A stretch of 64,000 bases of DNA, taken from positions 1-64,000 of the forward strand of contig NZ_JAHEBT010000001.1 of the NCBI RefSeq assembly GCF_024642105.1, in the 5' to 3' direction. Source of the stretch: Flavobacterium sp. Lineage in GTDB: Bacteria > Bacteroidota > Bacteroidia > Flavobacteriales > Flavobacteriaceae. A program made the position numbers and the translations under genes. Within the stretch, counting starts at the first letter, position 1. Every line of letters begins with the position of its first letter. This document shows, piece by piece, positions 14,405 to 22,299 of the stretch. The notes under the pieces were generated by a model. That model saw only the letters and a program-made list of their open reading frames with translations. It searched no databases and was not told where the DNA came from.

Positions 14405-16873
14405 TTAATTTTGTTCGTTGTTGAAAAACTCATCTAGAGCCATCATATCTGAGATATTAACGTTACGTGCTTTACTTCCTTCAAAAGGACCTACAATACC
14501 AGCAGCTTCTAATTGGTCAATTAAACGTCCCGCTCTATTGTAACCTAATTTCAGTTTTCTTTGTAATAACGAAGCCGAACCTTGTTGTGCGTTCACAATA
14601 ATTTCAGCCGCTTCTCTAAATAATGAATCTCGCTCTGAAATATCAATATCAAGATTGATGCCAGTTTCTTCTCCAACAAACTCTGGAAGTAAATAAGCAG
14701 TAGCGTATGCTTTTTGTGAACCAATAAACTCAGTGATTTTTTCTACTTCTGGCGTGTCGATGAAAGCACATTGTACTCGAACGACATCATTTCCATTAGA
14801 ATATAATAAATCCCCACGACCAATCAATTGATCAGCACCTTGAGTATCTAAAATAGTTCTCGAATCAATTTTTGAAGTTACTCTAAATGCAATTCGAGCC
14901 GGGAAGTTGGCTTTAATTAATCCCGTAATTACGTTTACTGACGGACGTTGTGTTGCAATAATTAAGTGTATTCCAATCGCACGCGCTAATTGTGCCAAAC
15001 GCGCAATAGGTACTTCTACTTCTTTGCCAGCAGTCATAATCAAATCGGCAAACTCATCCACCACCAAAACGATGTAAGGCAAAAATCGGTGACCGTTTTC
15101 AGGATTTAATTTTCTCGATTTGAATTTGTCGTTGTATTCTTTAATGTTACGCACCATAGCGTCTTTCAATAAAGAATAACGGTTGTCCATTTCTACGCAA
15201 AGCGAGTTTAATGTATTAACTACCTTAGCATTGTCTGTAATAATAGCATCATCACAATCGGGTAATTTAGCTAAATAATGTCTTTCAATTTTATTGAAAA
15301 GTGTTAATTCTACTTTCTTTGGATCTACCAAAACGAATTTCACTTCAGCAGGATGCTTTTTGTATAAAAGCGAAGTCAATACAGCGTTCAATCCTACCGA
15401 TTTTCCTTGTCCAGTTGCTCCAGCCATTAATAAGTGAGGCATTTTGGCCAAATCCACCACGAAAGTTTCATTCGAAATAGTTTTACCTAAAGCAATAGGC
15501 AATTCCATTTCAGCTTCTTGAAATTTGGTAGAACCAATTGCACTTTTCATAGAAACCATAGTTGGGTTCTTGTTTGGAACTTCAATACCAATCGTTCCTT
15601 TTCCTGGAATAGGAGCAATGATACGAATTCCTAATGCAGAAAGGGATAAAGCAATATCGTCTTCTAAGCTTTTGATTTTTGAAATACGAATCCCAGCTTC
15701 GGGAACAATTTCATATAAAGTTACCGAAGGACCAACGGTAGCTTTGATTTGTGCAATTTCAATTTTGTAGTTGCGAAGTGTATCTACAATTTTGTTTTTA
15801 TTTTCTTCTAATTCTTCTTGGTTAATCGTAATTCCGCCACTTGAATATTCTTTTAACAAATCAATGGTTGGGAATTTATAGTTGGATAATTCCAAAGTAG
15901 GATCAAATAATCCAAAATCAGCTACTAATCGAGAGGCCAAATTTTCTTCAACAATATCCTCTTCTTCTGCTTTTTCAATTACAAAAGCTTCATCATTTGT
16001 TGTTATGATAGTTGGCTCTTTATGAACTGGAGGTGTTGTTGGGAATGATTGTGTTACAATCGGCTCAACAATCGGTTTTGGCAAAGTATCCAAGTTGATT
16101 TCAGAAGAAGAACTAATGGTTGGTTTTAATGCTTCTTTGTTGATTTCAAACTGCGAAGTTGTCGATTTTAAATGGATTCCATCTAATTCCTCGTCTTTTT
16201 CTTCCTCTACTGTTGGAACAGCATATTCTTCTAAGTTATAACTACTTTCAGTAGATTTCTCAGGACTAGCTGTTATTTTAGATTCGATTTCTTTTTTCGA
16301 ATTTTCAATAAAATTATGAATGGATTCGGGAGATACTTTAATTTTAAAAATCAAGTAAATAACCAATCCGAAGATAAGCAATAATAGAGTTCCCGTTTTT
16401 CCAATATAATCTTGTGAAAACAAATTCATTTCATACCCAATGATACCTCCTAATTCAGGTGCTGAAGTAGCAAAGAATCCAAAAATTATGGAAACGATAA
16501 TCATGGCAAATAAATCCCAAAACCAGGTGGTTCTTAATTTGCTTAAAGGCATTCCTAAAAACAAATACAAACCGGTTAAGAAAAATAAACGTACAAAAAG
16601 GAAAGAGGCCACACCAAAACCTTGGTACACCAAAATATCGGCTAAATAAGCACCAAATTTCCCTAACCAATTATCAACAGTAGTATTACGGTCAGCTAAT
16701 TTAGCTACCGCACTTTGATCGGCTTGACCGTGAATATAAAAGGAAATAAAAGCAACTAATAAAGCAATTGAGAATAAAACCAAAAGGCTCCCGATTACGA
16801 TTTTATTCTGCTTCGATAATTTCCAAGTTCTTGTTCCTGTAACTTCGGAATCGTTTTTTGTTTTCTTTGCCAT
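14405..16873 (-). CDS. ftsK: DNA translocase FtsK
   Basis: 822 residues. Four hydrophobic segments occupy about 25-175 (membrane anchor at the division septum), then a short acidic/proline linker to about 330, the alpha/beta motor domain with Walker A GATGQGKS (485-492) and Walker B IVLVVDEFADL, and a C-terminal winged-helix gamma domain (about 755-822) that reads polar sequences on DNA. It pumps chromosome ends across the closing septum and activates dimer resolution. The first gene of the run with lolA, the LptF/G permease and ribBA; transcription probably starts just upstream of it. Confidence 0.96.
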   Translation of the reverse strand: MAKKTKNDSEVTGTRTWKLSKQNKIVIGSLLVLFSIALLVAFISFYIHGQADQSAVAKLADRNTTVDNWLGKFGAYLADILVYQGFGVASFLFVRLFFLTGLYLFLGMPLSKLRTTWFWDLFAMIIVSIIFGFFATSAPELGGIIGYEMNLFSQDYIGKTGTLLLLIFGLVIYLIFKIKVSPESIHNFIENSKKEIESKITASPEKSTESSYNLEEYAVPTVEEEKDEELDGIHLKSTTSQFEINKEALKPTISSSSEINLDTLPKPIVEPIVTQSFPTTPPVHKEPTIITTNDEAFVIEKAEEEDIVEENLASRLVADFGLFDPTLELSNYKFPTIDLLKEYSSGGITINQEELEENKNKIVDTLRNYKIEIAQIKATVGPSVTLYEIVPEAGIRISKIKSLEDDIALSLSALGIRIIAPIPGKGTIGIEVPNKNPTMVSMKSAIGSTKFQEAEMELPIALGKTISNETFVVDLAKMPHLLMAGATGQGKSVGLNAVLTSLLYKKHPAEVKFVLVDPKKVELTLFNKIERHYLAKLPDCDDAIITDNAKVVNTLNSLCVEMDNRYSLLKDAMVRNIKEYNDKFKSRKLNPENGHRFLPYIVLVVDEFADLIMTAGKEVEVPIARLAQLARAIGIHLIIATQRPSVNVITGLIKANFPARIAFRVTSKIDSRTILDTQGADQLIGRGDLLYSNGNDVVRVQCAFIDTPEVEKITEFIGSQKAYATAYLLPEFVGEETGINLDIDISERDSLFREAAEIIVNAQQGSASLLQRKLKLGYNRAGRLIDQLEAAGIVGPFEGSKARNVNISDMMALDEFFNNEQN

Positions 16874-16897
16874 TTTTCTTTCTGAAAAGTAGTAAAT

Positions 16898-17269
16898 TTA
16901 GAATTTAGGGATGTAAATTATAGAACCAATTAGTATGGCAGTTAATGCAGCAAAAAACACTGCACCCGCGGCAATATCTTTGATAAATCCAATTCTCTCA
17001 TGGTATTCAGGATGAATGAAATCAGCTACTTTTTCTACAGCAGTATTCAATCCCTCAACACTCATTACTAATCCTATGGCAAAGATTTGGAAAAGCCATT
17101 CAGTTGCAGTAATGTTAAAATAAAACCCAGCAATTGTCATCAAGATTCCAATAGAAAATTGAGTCATAACACTGTGTTCTGTAGTAATTAATTTGTAGGC
17201 GCCTTTATAAGCAAAAGTGACACTTTTTAATCGTCCTGAAACAAATCGATTGTCTTTTTGAAATTCCAT
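16898..17269 (-). CDS. dgkA: Diacylglycerol/undecaprenol kinase family protein
   Basis: 123 residues with three transmembrane segments. The family signature E-x-LNTAVEKVADF is at about 69-81. Small integral-membrane kinases of this family phosphorylate diacylglycerol or, in many bacteria, undecaprenol; which lipid is used here cannot be told from sequence. The start ATG gives MEFQKDNRFVSGRLKS, typical of flavobacterial homologues. It lies 24 bases upstream of ftsK on the same strand and ten bases after tpx. Confidence 0.9.
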   Translation of the reverse strand: MEFQKDNRFVSGRLKSVTFAYKGAYKLITTEHSVMTQFSIGILMTIAGFYFNITATEWLFQIFAIGLVMSVEGLNTAVEKVADFIHPEYHERIGFIKDIAAGAVFFAALTAILIGSIIYIPKF

Positions 17270-17279
17270 TAATCAAGTA

Positions 17280-17777
17280 TTATAGTACTGCTAAAGCAGC
17301 TTCATAATTCGGTTCGTTAGCAATTTCTTGCACTTGTTCTGTGTGTAAAACAACGCCTTTTTCGTCAATTACAATTACGGCTCTAGAATGTAAACCGGCT
17401 AAAACGCCATCAGTAATTTCTAAACCATTGGTTTTACCAAAACTTCCGTCTTTAAAATCAGAAAGATTGACTACATTCTCAATTCCTTCAGCACCACAAA
17501 AACGTTTCTGAGCAAATGGTAAATCTCTTGAAATACAAAGCACAACCGTATTGGTTAAATTAGCAGCGGTTTCATTAAATTTTCTAACAGATGCTGCACA
17601 AGTTCCAGTATCGATACTTGGAAAAATAGTAAGAATTACTCTTTTACCTGAGAAATCAGCTAGAGTAGCAATTGAAAGATCGTTTTTTACTAATTTAAAA
17701 TCAGCTAGTTGAGTGCCAATTTTTGGCAATTCACCTGAAGTGTGTACAGGATTTCCTCCTAATGTTATAGTTGACAT
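17280..17777 (-). CDS. tpx: Thiol peroxidase Tpx
   Basis: 165 residues, an atypical 2-Cys peroxiredoxin. Peroxidatic Cys60 lies in PSIDTGTCAASV and resolving Cys94 in KRFCGAEG, the spacing of E. coli Tpx (Cys61/Cys95). It reduces hydrogen peroxide and alkyl hydroperoxides with electrons from thioredoxin. A thioredoxin gene and ahpC lie just upstream on the same strand, so this stretch is an oxidative-stress neighbourhood. Confidence 0.95.
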   Translation of the reverse strand: MSTITLGGNPVHTSGELPKIGTQLADFKLVKNDLSIATLADFSGKRVILTIFPSIDTGTCAASVRKFNETAANLTNTVVLCISRDLPFAQKRFCGAEGIENVVNLSDFKDGSFGKTNGLEITDGVLAGLHSRAVIVIDEKGVVLHTEQVQEIANEPNYEAALAVL

Positions 17778-17885
17778 ACTATGTGTTTTTAATTGAGTTT
17801 CAAAAGTATGAAAATTAATTCAAATTTTAGATTGAAGTGGTACTTTTTCTACGGATAGCTCTATTGTAGCATCAGAAAAGAATAT

Positions 17886-17915
17886 AAAAAAAACGCACCC
17901 AATGCGAGTACGTTT
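17886..17915 (-). terminator. Possible terminator after the thioredoxin/DUF6952-like pair
   Basis: AAACGCACCC and GAGTACGTTT form an imperfect stem; on the minus strand a run of seven T follows. It lies 24 bases after the stop codon of the 85-residue gene. Confidence 0.5.
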
Positions 17916-17938
17916 GTTGTAACTTATTCTAAAGAATT

Positions 17939-18196
17939 CTATTTATCAATTGAACCCAAAACGCGCTTCATAAAAGTATTCAAAGCTTCTTTTTTATCCA
18001 CTCCGTCTTTTACTAATTTTTGTACTTCTAAAGCACCATACATATTAGAAATTAATTCGCCAATAACATCTAATTCTTCATCTTTCAGAGAAGGGATTTC
18101 AGTCATAGCTTCTAGCACTTCAATAGTTTCAATAATATAATCTTGATCGTTTTCTTCGATGAATTGAGTCAGATGTTTGATAACGGGTAATTTCAT
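17939..18196 (-). CDS. Small conserved protein beside thioredoxin (DUF6952-like)
   Basis: 85 residues, acidic, predicted all-helical, no signal peptide or cysteine. I believe it belongs to the DUF6952 family that accompanies thioredoxin and peroxiredoxin genes in Flavobacteriia, but I cannot confirm the family name without a search. It follows the thioredoxin gene by 33 bases and is followed by a possible terminator, so the two probably form one transcript. Function unknown; a redox-linked adaptor role would be guesswork. Confidence 0.75.
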   Translation of the reverse strand: MKLPVIKHLTQFIEENDQDYIIETIEVLEAMTEIPSLKDEELDVIGELISNMYGALEVQKLVKDGVDKKEALNTFMKRVLGSIDK

Positions 18197-18229
18197 AAAA
18201 TAAAGGTGTTTTTCTAAAATTAGTAATAA

Positions 18230-18538
18230 TTAAGCGATTTCGTTTACTAAATCAGCCAATACTTCTTGTTTGTTCGTTTGTGTTTCGTTTACTAATTTTC
18301 CGTTTACGAAAGTAGCAAAAGTAGGTAAGTTACTTACGTTAGCTAATTTTCTTGATTCAGGAGAATTTTCAGCATCTACCAATACAAAAGTTAATGCCTC
18401 ATTTTCTGAAGCCAATTTTTTGAATTTTGGTTTCATAATTCTGCAATTTCCACACCAAGAAGCTGAAAACTGTACCACTACTTTTTCGTTTTTTGCTACT
18501 AAGTCTTGTAAAGTGTCTTCGTTTAATTCGATTAACAT
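18230..18538 (-). CDS. Thioredoxin-family protein with CGNC active site
   Basis: 102 residues from the start MLIELNEDTL; an upstream in-frame start at 18571 would add eleven residues inside the preceding hairpin and is less likely. The thioredoxin fold is complete, with active site WCGNC (28-32) and the cis-proline in NLPTFATF. The usual CGPC is replaced by CGNC, which should change its redox potential. It is probably cytoplasmic. Its neighbours are ahpC upstream, a small conserved gene downstream and tpx further on, so it may serve as a reductant of these peroxidases. Confidence 0.9.
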   Translation of the reverse strand: MLIELNEDTLQDLVAKNEKVVVQFSASWCGNCRIMKPKFKKLASENEALTFVLVDAENSPESRKLANVSNLPTFATFVNGKLVNETQTNKQEVLADLVNEIA

Positions 18539-18571
18539 AGTTTGAATTTTTAATACCAATGGTGATATCAA

Positions 18572-18604
18572 ATAACAATCTCAATAAGCTACTGAGATTG
18601 TTAT
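18572..18604 (-). terminator. Hairpin between ahpC and thioredoxin genes
   Basis: ATAACAATCTCA (18572-18583) and TGAGATTGTTAT (18593-18604) form a perfect 12-base stem. The T-run on the minus strand is weak, so it could be a terminator, an mRNA-stabilising hairpin or an attenuator after ahpC. Confidence 0.6.
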
Positions 18605-18634
18605 TGTTTTTTGATATTGTAATTGATTTTGTTA

Positions 18635-19273
18635 TTAGTGAGATCCTAAATAAGCAGCAGTACTGTTTCTATCAGCAGTCATTGCGTCTTTACCAGCTTC
18701 CCAGTTAGCAGGACAAACTTCTCCTTTTTCTTGAACGTGAGTGTATGCGTCAACTAAACGTAAATATTCGTTTACGTTACGTCCTAATGGCATATCGTTT
18801 ACACTTTCGTGGAAAATTTTACCAGTCTCATCAATTAAGTAAGTAGCTCTGTAGGTTACGTTAGAACCTTCCACGATTACTGTGTCTAATTCTTCGTTGT
18901 ATTCAGCACTCTCTACATCAAGAATTCCTAAGATATTAGATAAATTTCTTGTAGTATCAGCTAATAGTGGGTAAGTAACACCTTCAATACCACCATTGTT
19001 TTTAGGAGTATTTAGCCAAGCAAAGTGTACTTCGTTAGTATCACATGAAGCACCAATTACGATAGTGTTTCTTTTTGCAAATTCTGGTAAAGCAGCTTGG
19101 AAAGCGTGCAATTCCGTTGGACAAACGAAAGTAAAATCTTTTGGGTACCAAAACAATAGTACTTTTTTGTTGTTTTTTGTAGCTTCTTCAAAAATGTTGA
19201 TTCTTAAATTATCTCCCATTTCAGAGATAGCATCTACAGTGATGTTTGGGAATTTTTTTCCTACTAATGACAT
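18635..19273 (-). CDS. ahpC: Alkyl hydroperoxide reductase AhpC (2-Cys peroxiredoxin)
   Basis: 212 residues, Prx1 type. The peroxidatic Cys51 lies in PKDFTFVCPTEL and the resolving Cys187 in EVCPANWE; the C-terminal tail ends in YLGSH. It removes peroxides in the cytoplasm; no ahpF lies next to it, so the reductant may be thioredoxin. A minus-strand TACATTTG -7 element at 19307-19314 and two inverted repeats (19316-19336 and 19362-19378) lie upstream, consistent with regulated expression. Confidence 0.96.
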   Translation of the reverse strand: MSLVGKKFPNITVDAISEMGDNLRINIFEEATKNNKKVLLFWYPKDFTFVCPTELHAFQAALPEFAKRNTIVIGASCDTNEVHFAWLNTPKNNGGIEGVTYPLLADTTRNLSNILGILDVESAEYNEELDTVIVEGSNVTYRATYLIDETGKIFHESVNDMPLGRNVNEYLRLVDAYTHVQEKGEVCPANWEAGKDAMTADRNSTAAYLGSH

Positions 19274-19306
19274 ATTTTTTGTTTTTAAGTTAAAAATTTA
19301 TTGATG

Positions 19307-19314
19307 CAAATGTA
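19307..19314 (-). promoter_or_regulatory. Candidate -7 element of the ahpC promoter
   Basis: On the minus strand it reads TACATTTG, matching TAnnTTTG, 34 bases before the ahpC start codon. Confidence 0.5.
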
Positions 19315-19315
19315 A

Positions 19316-19336
19316 TTCACTAATAAAGGTAGTGAA
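19316..19336. promoter_or_regulatory. Inverted repeat overlapping the ahpC promoter
   Basis: TTCACTA-N7-TAGTGAA with perfect 7-base arms, immediately upstream of the -7 element and covering the expected -33 region. A candidate binding site for a dimeric regulator. Confidence 0.45.
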
Positions 19337-19361
19337 ATAAATTTTAATTATTAATATTTAT

Positions 19362-19378
19362 CAAACGATAATCGTTTG
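19362..19378. promoter_or_regulatory. Perfect 17-base palindrome upstream of ahpC
   Basis: CAAACGAT-A-ATCGTTTG has perfect 8-base arms. A further half-site ATCGTTTG lies at 19406-19413. Its position 50-65 bases upstream of the -7 element suits an activator site (for example an OxyR-type regulator), but no known consensus is matched. Confidence 0.5.
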
Positions 19379-19415
19379 CTATTGAATGTAAAATTAAAAC
19401 AATTAATCGTTTGAT

Positions 19416-21008
19416 TTATAGATTTTTAATATTTACGGGAAGTTGTCCTTTGCAAACCGAATTATGAATAAATTGTTGGGCAGCCACTTCTTGAAAAACG
19501 TCAAAATCTTGGTAAGCCATAACAATTTCTTTGGCTAAAGCCAAGTTGGGTAGGACTTGCAGCGCATATGGATTTCCAAAAACATAGAGTACACAATTCT
19601 TAGTCGCTAATAATTCACCTAAATACTGAAGCACCTCCGTTTCAATTTCAAAATGATTCAAAGGTTTTGCTTTGGGTACAAATAAAGAAATCAAGAGCGT
19701 ATCATACTTATTTAAAGTTTCTTTAAAATCTATTGGATTTTCTGCTGTTATCGAAAAAATAGGAGCTTGAAGAGAATGCGCTACTTTGGTTGCAAAACCA
19801 TCCTTGTAAATACTCAATTGAGCCACTGATTTGTTTTTGTCAGCTTGTTGTATTCTAAATGGAATACTGTCTGATTTTACTTTAGTCAAGCAACTCGCAG
19901 CAATGTTACGATTTAATTCGGTGCTTATTGTAAAGTCCAAACTAGCATTGGTTTCGTCAGGGAATTGTTTGTTATTCTTTAGAATTCCCACTTTTTCTTT
20001 GTATTTCCAAATCCTTGCAAAACTTTCCTCAATTCGTTCTGCTGTGGCATTATTCAAAATGGTTTGAATTCCTTCGTTTACATTTTCAGCAAAGCATAAA
20101 ATATCATTTCCTGCATTGAACGCTTCCCATTCTAATTGCCCTTTGGTTTGATATAAATCGGAAACGCTTTTCATATTTAAGGCATCGGAAATAACCAATC
20201 CTTCAAAACCCAATTGATTACGAAGCAGGTTTTCAATAATATTCTTCGATAAAGTGGCGGAAGTGTTTTTACCATCGTTTAAAGCGGGTACAGCCAAGTG
20301 ACCAATCATTATGGAATCCACCTTGTTTTCAATGCCTTTGATGAACGGATACAATTCGTTATTCATCAATTGCTCTAAATTTTCATTCAAAATAGGCAAT
20401 CCCAAATGCGAATCGACATTGGTATTTCCGTGACCGGGAAAATGTTTCAAACAGCCCAAAATTCCGGCGTCTGACATTCCTTTTAAATAAGCGTTGGCAA
20501 AAAGAGCCACCTTTTCTTTGCTTTCTCCAAAGGAACGGTACCCAATTACAGGATTGTCAGGATTATTATTAATGTCTGCCAATGGTGCTAAGTTGTACTG
20601 AATCCCTGCGGCTTTTAAGTCGTATCCGATTTGTTTTCCCACTTCGTACACCAAATCAATCTCAGATTCAGGTAAAGCGCCTAATGTTATGGCGTAAGGA
20701 TATTGTGGTGTTTTTTCAATGCGCATGGCTAAACCCCATTCGGCATCAATGCTCATTAAAAGTGGAGTAGGTGCACATTTTTGATAACGTACTATTAGTT
20801 CTTTGAGCTTGGAGTAACTATCGTCATAAGTAACTACTTTTTGTTTGCTTTCATAATTCGTAGCAGCACTGGCGCGACTGTGAAAGAAAGTGAGTCCACC
20901 AATATTGTGGTTGCGAATCAAAGCTTCGGTAGCTTGAATGTTTTCTTCGGTATCGTTGATGAAGACCGCAGGAAAGAAAAATTGTCCTATTTTTTGCTCT
21001 AAAGTCAT
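19416..21008 (-). CDS. nagZ: Beta-N-acetylglucosaminidase NagZ (glycoside hydrolase family 3)
   Basis: 530 residues: a GH3 catalytic barrel (about 1-340) and a C-terminal GH3-type extension. The NagZ signature KHFPGHGNTNVDSH (188-201), with its catalytic Asp199/His201 pair, and the nucleophile Asp275 in LVISDALNM are present. No signal peptide, so it should act in the cytoplasm, removing GlcNAc from muropeptides. It is the last gene of a five-gene operon with the AmpG-type importer seven bases upstream and anmK further up, which supports a role in peptidoglycan recycling rather than in dietary sugar use. Confidence 0.93.
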   Translation of the reverse strand: MTLEQKIGQFFFPAVFINDTEENIQATEALIRNHNIGGLTFFHSRASAATNYESKQKVVTYDDSYSKLKELIVRYQKCAPTPLLMSIDAEWGLAMRIEKTPQYPYAITLGALPESEIDLVYEVGKQIGYDLKAAGIQYNLAPLADINNNPDNPVIGYRSFGESKEKVALFANAYLKGMSDAGILGCLKHFPGHGNTNVDSHLGLPILNENLEQLMNNELYPFIKGIENKVDSIMIGHLAVPALNDGKNTSATLSKNIIENLLRNQLGFEGLVISDALNMKSVSDLYQTKGQLEWEAFNAGNDILCFAENVNEGIQTILNNATAERIEESFARIWKYKEKVGILKNNKQFPDETNASLDFTISTELNRNIAASCLTKVKSDSIPFRIQQADKNKSVAQLSIYKDGFATKVAHSLQAPIFSITAENPIDFKETLNKYDTLLISLFVPKAKPLNHFEIETEVLQYLGELLATKNCVLYVFGNPYALQVLPNLALAKEIVMAYQDFDVFQEVAAQQFIHNSVCKGQLPVNIKNL

Positions 21009-21015
21009 AGTTGAT

Positions 21016-22287
21016 TTATTCGTTGGTGGCTGATTTCTTTCCGAAATCGGCAGGAAACACTAGAAATCGTGACAAGATTATTCCTGGAATTGTAGCACAA
21101 AATACCCAAATAAAGAAATTACCATATCCTAAATATTCTTGAATGTATCCGCTAATCATTCCTGGTAGCATCATTCCTAACGCCATAAAACCTGTAGCTA
21201 AAGCGTAATGCGATGTTTTTGACTCGCCTTCGGCAACATAAATTAAGTACATCATAAAAGCGGCAAAGCCAAAACCATAGCCAAATTGCTCTATGATTAC
21301 TGCCAAATAAATAAACAACGTATTTTCAGGATGAAAATGAGAGAGTAGAATAAATCCAATAATAGGTAAGTGCATAATCAAAATCATCGGCAACATCCAT
21401 TTGCCTAGTCCTTGTTTAGAAATGGCTATTCCACCCAAAGTACCTCCAATAAGTAATGCAATTACCCCAAAAGTTCCATAGATAATTCCAACATCTTCCG
21501 TAGTTAAGCCCATACCGCCTAGTTCTTTCGTGTCAATTAGAAAAGGAGTTAACATTTTCATTAATTGTGATTCGCCTAAACGAAATAAGAGAATAAATGC
21601 CAATACAATCCCAATTTGCTTCTTTTTGAAAAAGCTAGTAAAAACGGTAGCAAAATCTTTTTGTTGTTCCGAAGATTCAGTTCTAGTTTCGTTTTCCGAG
21701 ATAGGAGTAGCAAATAAATTATACAATGTAATTGCTGTCATAAGGAGTCCAACAATAATCATAGTGTACGACCATGCTTTTGTTTTGTCTCCAAATTCAG
21801 TTTCTAAATACCCACCAATAATCACAATTAAGCCGTTTCCAGTTAACATTGAAAGGCGGTAAAATGTACTTCTAATTCCTAAGAAAAAAGATTGTTGGTC
21901 TTTGGAAAGAGCCAAAAGATAAAAACCATCAGTAGCTACATCATTCGAAGCAGAAGCAAAAGCCGCCACCCAAAAAATAGCTAAACTCAAAATGAAAAAC
22001 TGACTCATTGGAATAGTAAATCCTACAATTAAAAAAGCAACAGCAATGAGTAATTGCATACTTAAAAACCATTTTCTTTTGGTACTATGCAAATCGATAA
22101 ATGGACTCCATAACGGTTTGATTACCCAAGGCAGATAGAGTAAACTAGTATAAATACCAATGTCTTCATTACTGATGCCAAGGTTTTTATACATGATTAC
22201 CGAAACTGAAATTATGATGGCGTATGGAAATCCTGAAGCAAAGTTCAACAAGGGAATCCAAAGCCAAGGGTTTTTCTCTGCTTTCAT
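21016..22287 (-). CDS. ampG: AmpG-type muropeptide transporter (MFS)
   Basis: 423 residues with about twelve hydrophobic segments. The N-terminal pattern NFASGFPYAIIISVSVIMYK and a long central loop match the AmpG branch of the major facilitator superfamily. AmpG imports anhydro-muropeptides from the periplasm. Its neighbours are nagZ (next downstream), a peptidoglycan-glycosidase-like gene and anmK upstream, which makes the recycling role much more likely than other MFS substrates. Confidence 0.88.
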   Translation of the reverse strand: MKAEKNPWLWIPLLNFASGFPYAIIISVSVIMYKNLGISNEDIGIYTSLLYLPWVIKPLWSPFIDLHSTKRKWFLSMQLLIAVAFLIVGFTIPMSQFFILSLAIFWVAAFASASNDVATDGFYLLALSKDQQSFFLGIRSTFYRLSMLTGNGLIVIIGGYLETEFGDKTKAWSYTMIIVGLLMTAITLYNLFATPISENETRTESSEQQKDFATVFTSFFKKKQIGIVLAFILLFRLGESQLMKMLTPFLIDTKELGGMGLTTEDVGIIYGTFGVIALLIGGTLGGIAISKQGLGKWMLPMILIMHLPIIGFILLSHFHPENTLFIYLAVIIEQFGYGFGFAAFMMYLIYVAEGESKTSHYALATGFMALGMMLPGMISGYIQEYLGYGNFFIWVFCATIPGIILSRFLVFPADFGKKSATNE

Positions 22288-22299
22288 TTTGTATTTTTA

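Noticed and set aside
14398..14433. Upstream start for lolA (MSFSTTNKINPQ)
   Set aside because: It would overlap the 3' end of ftsK and place a polar stretch before the signal peptide.
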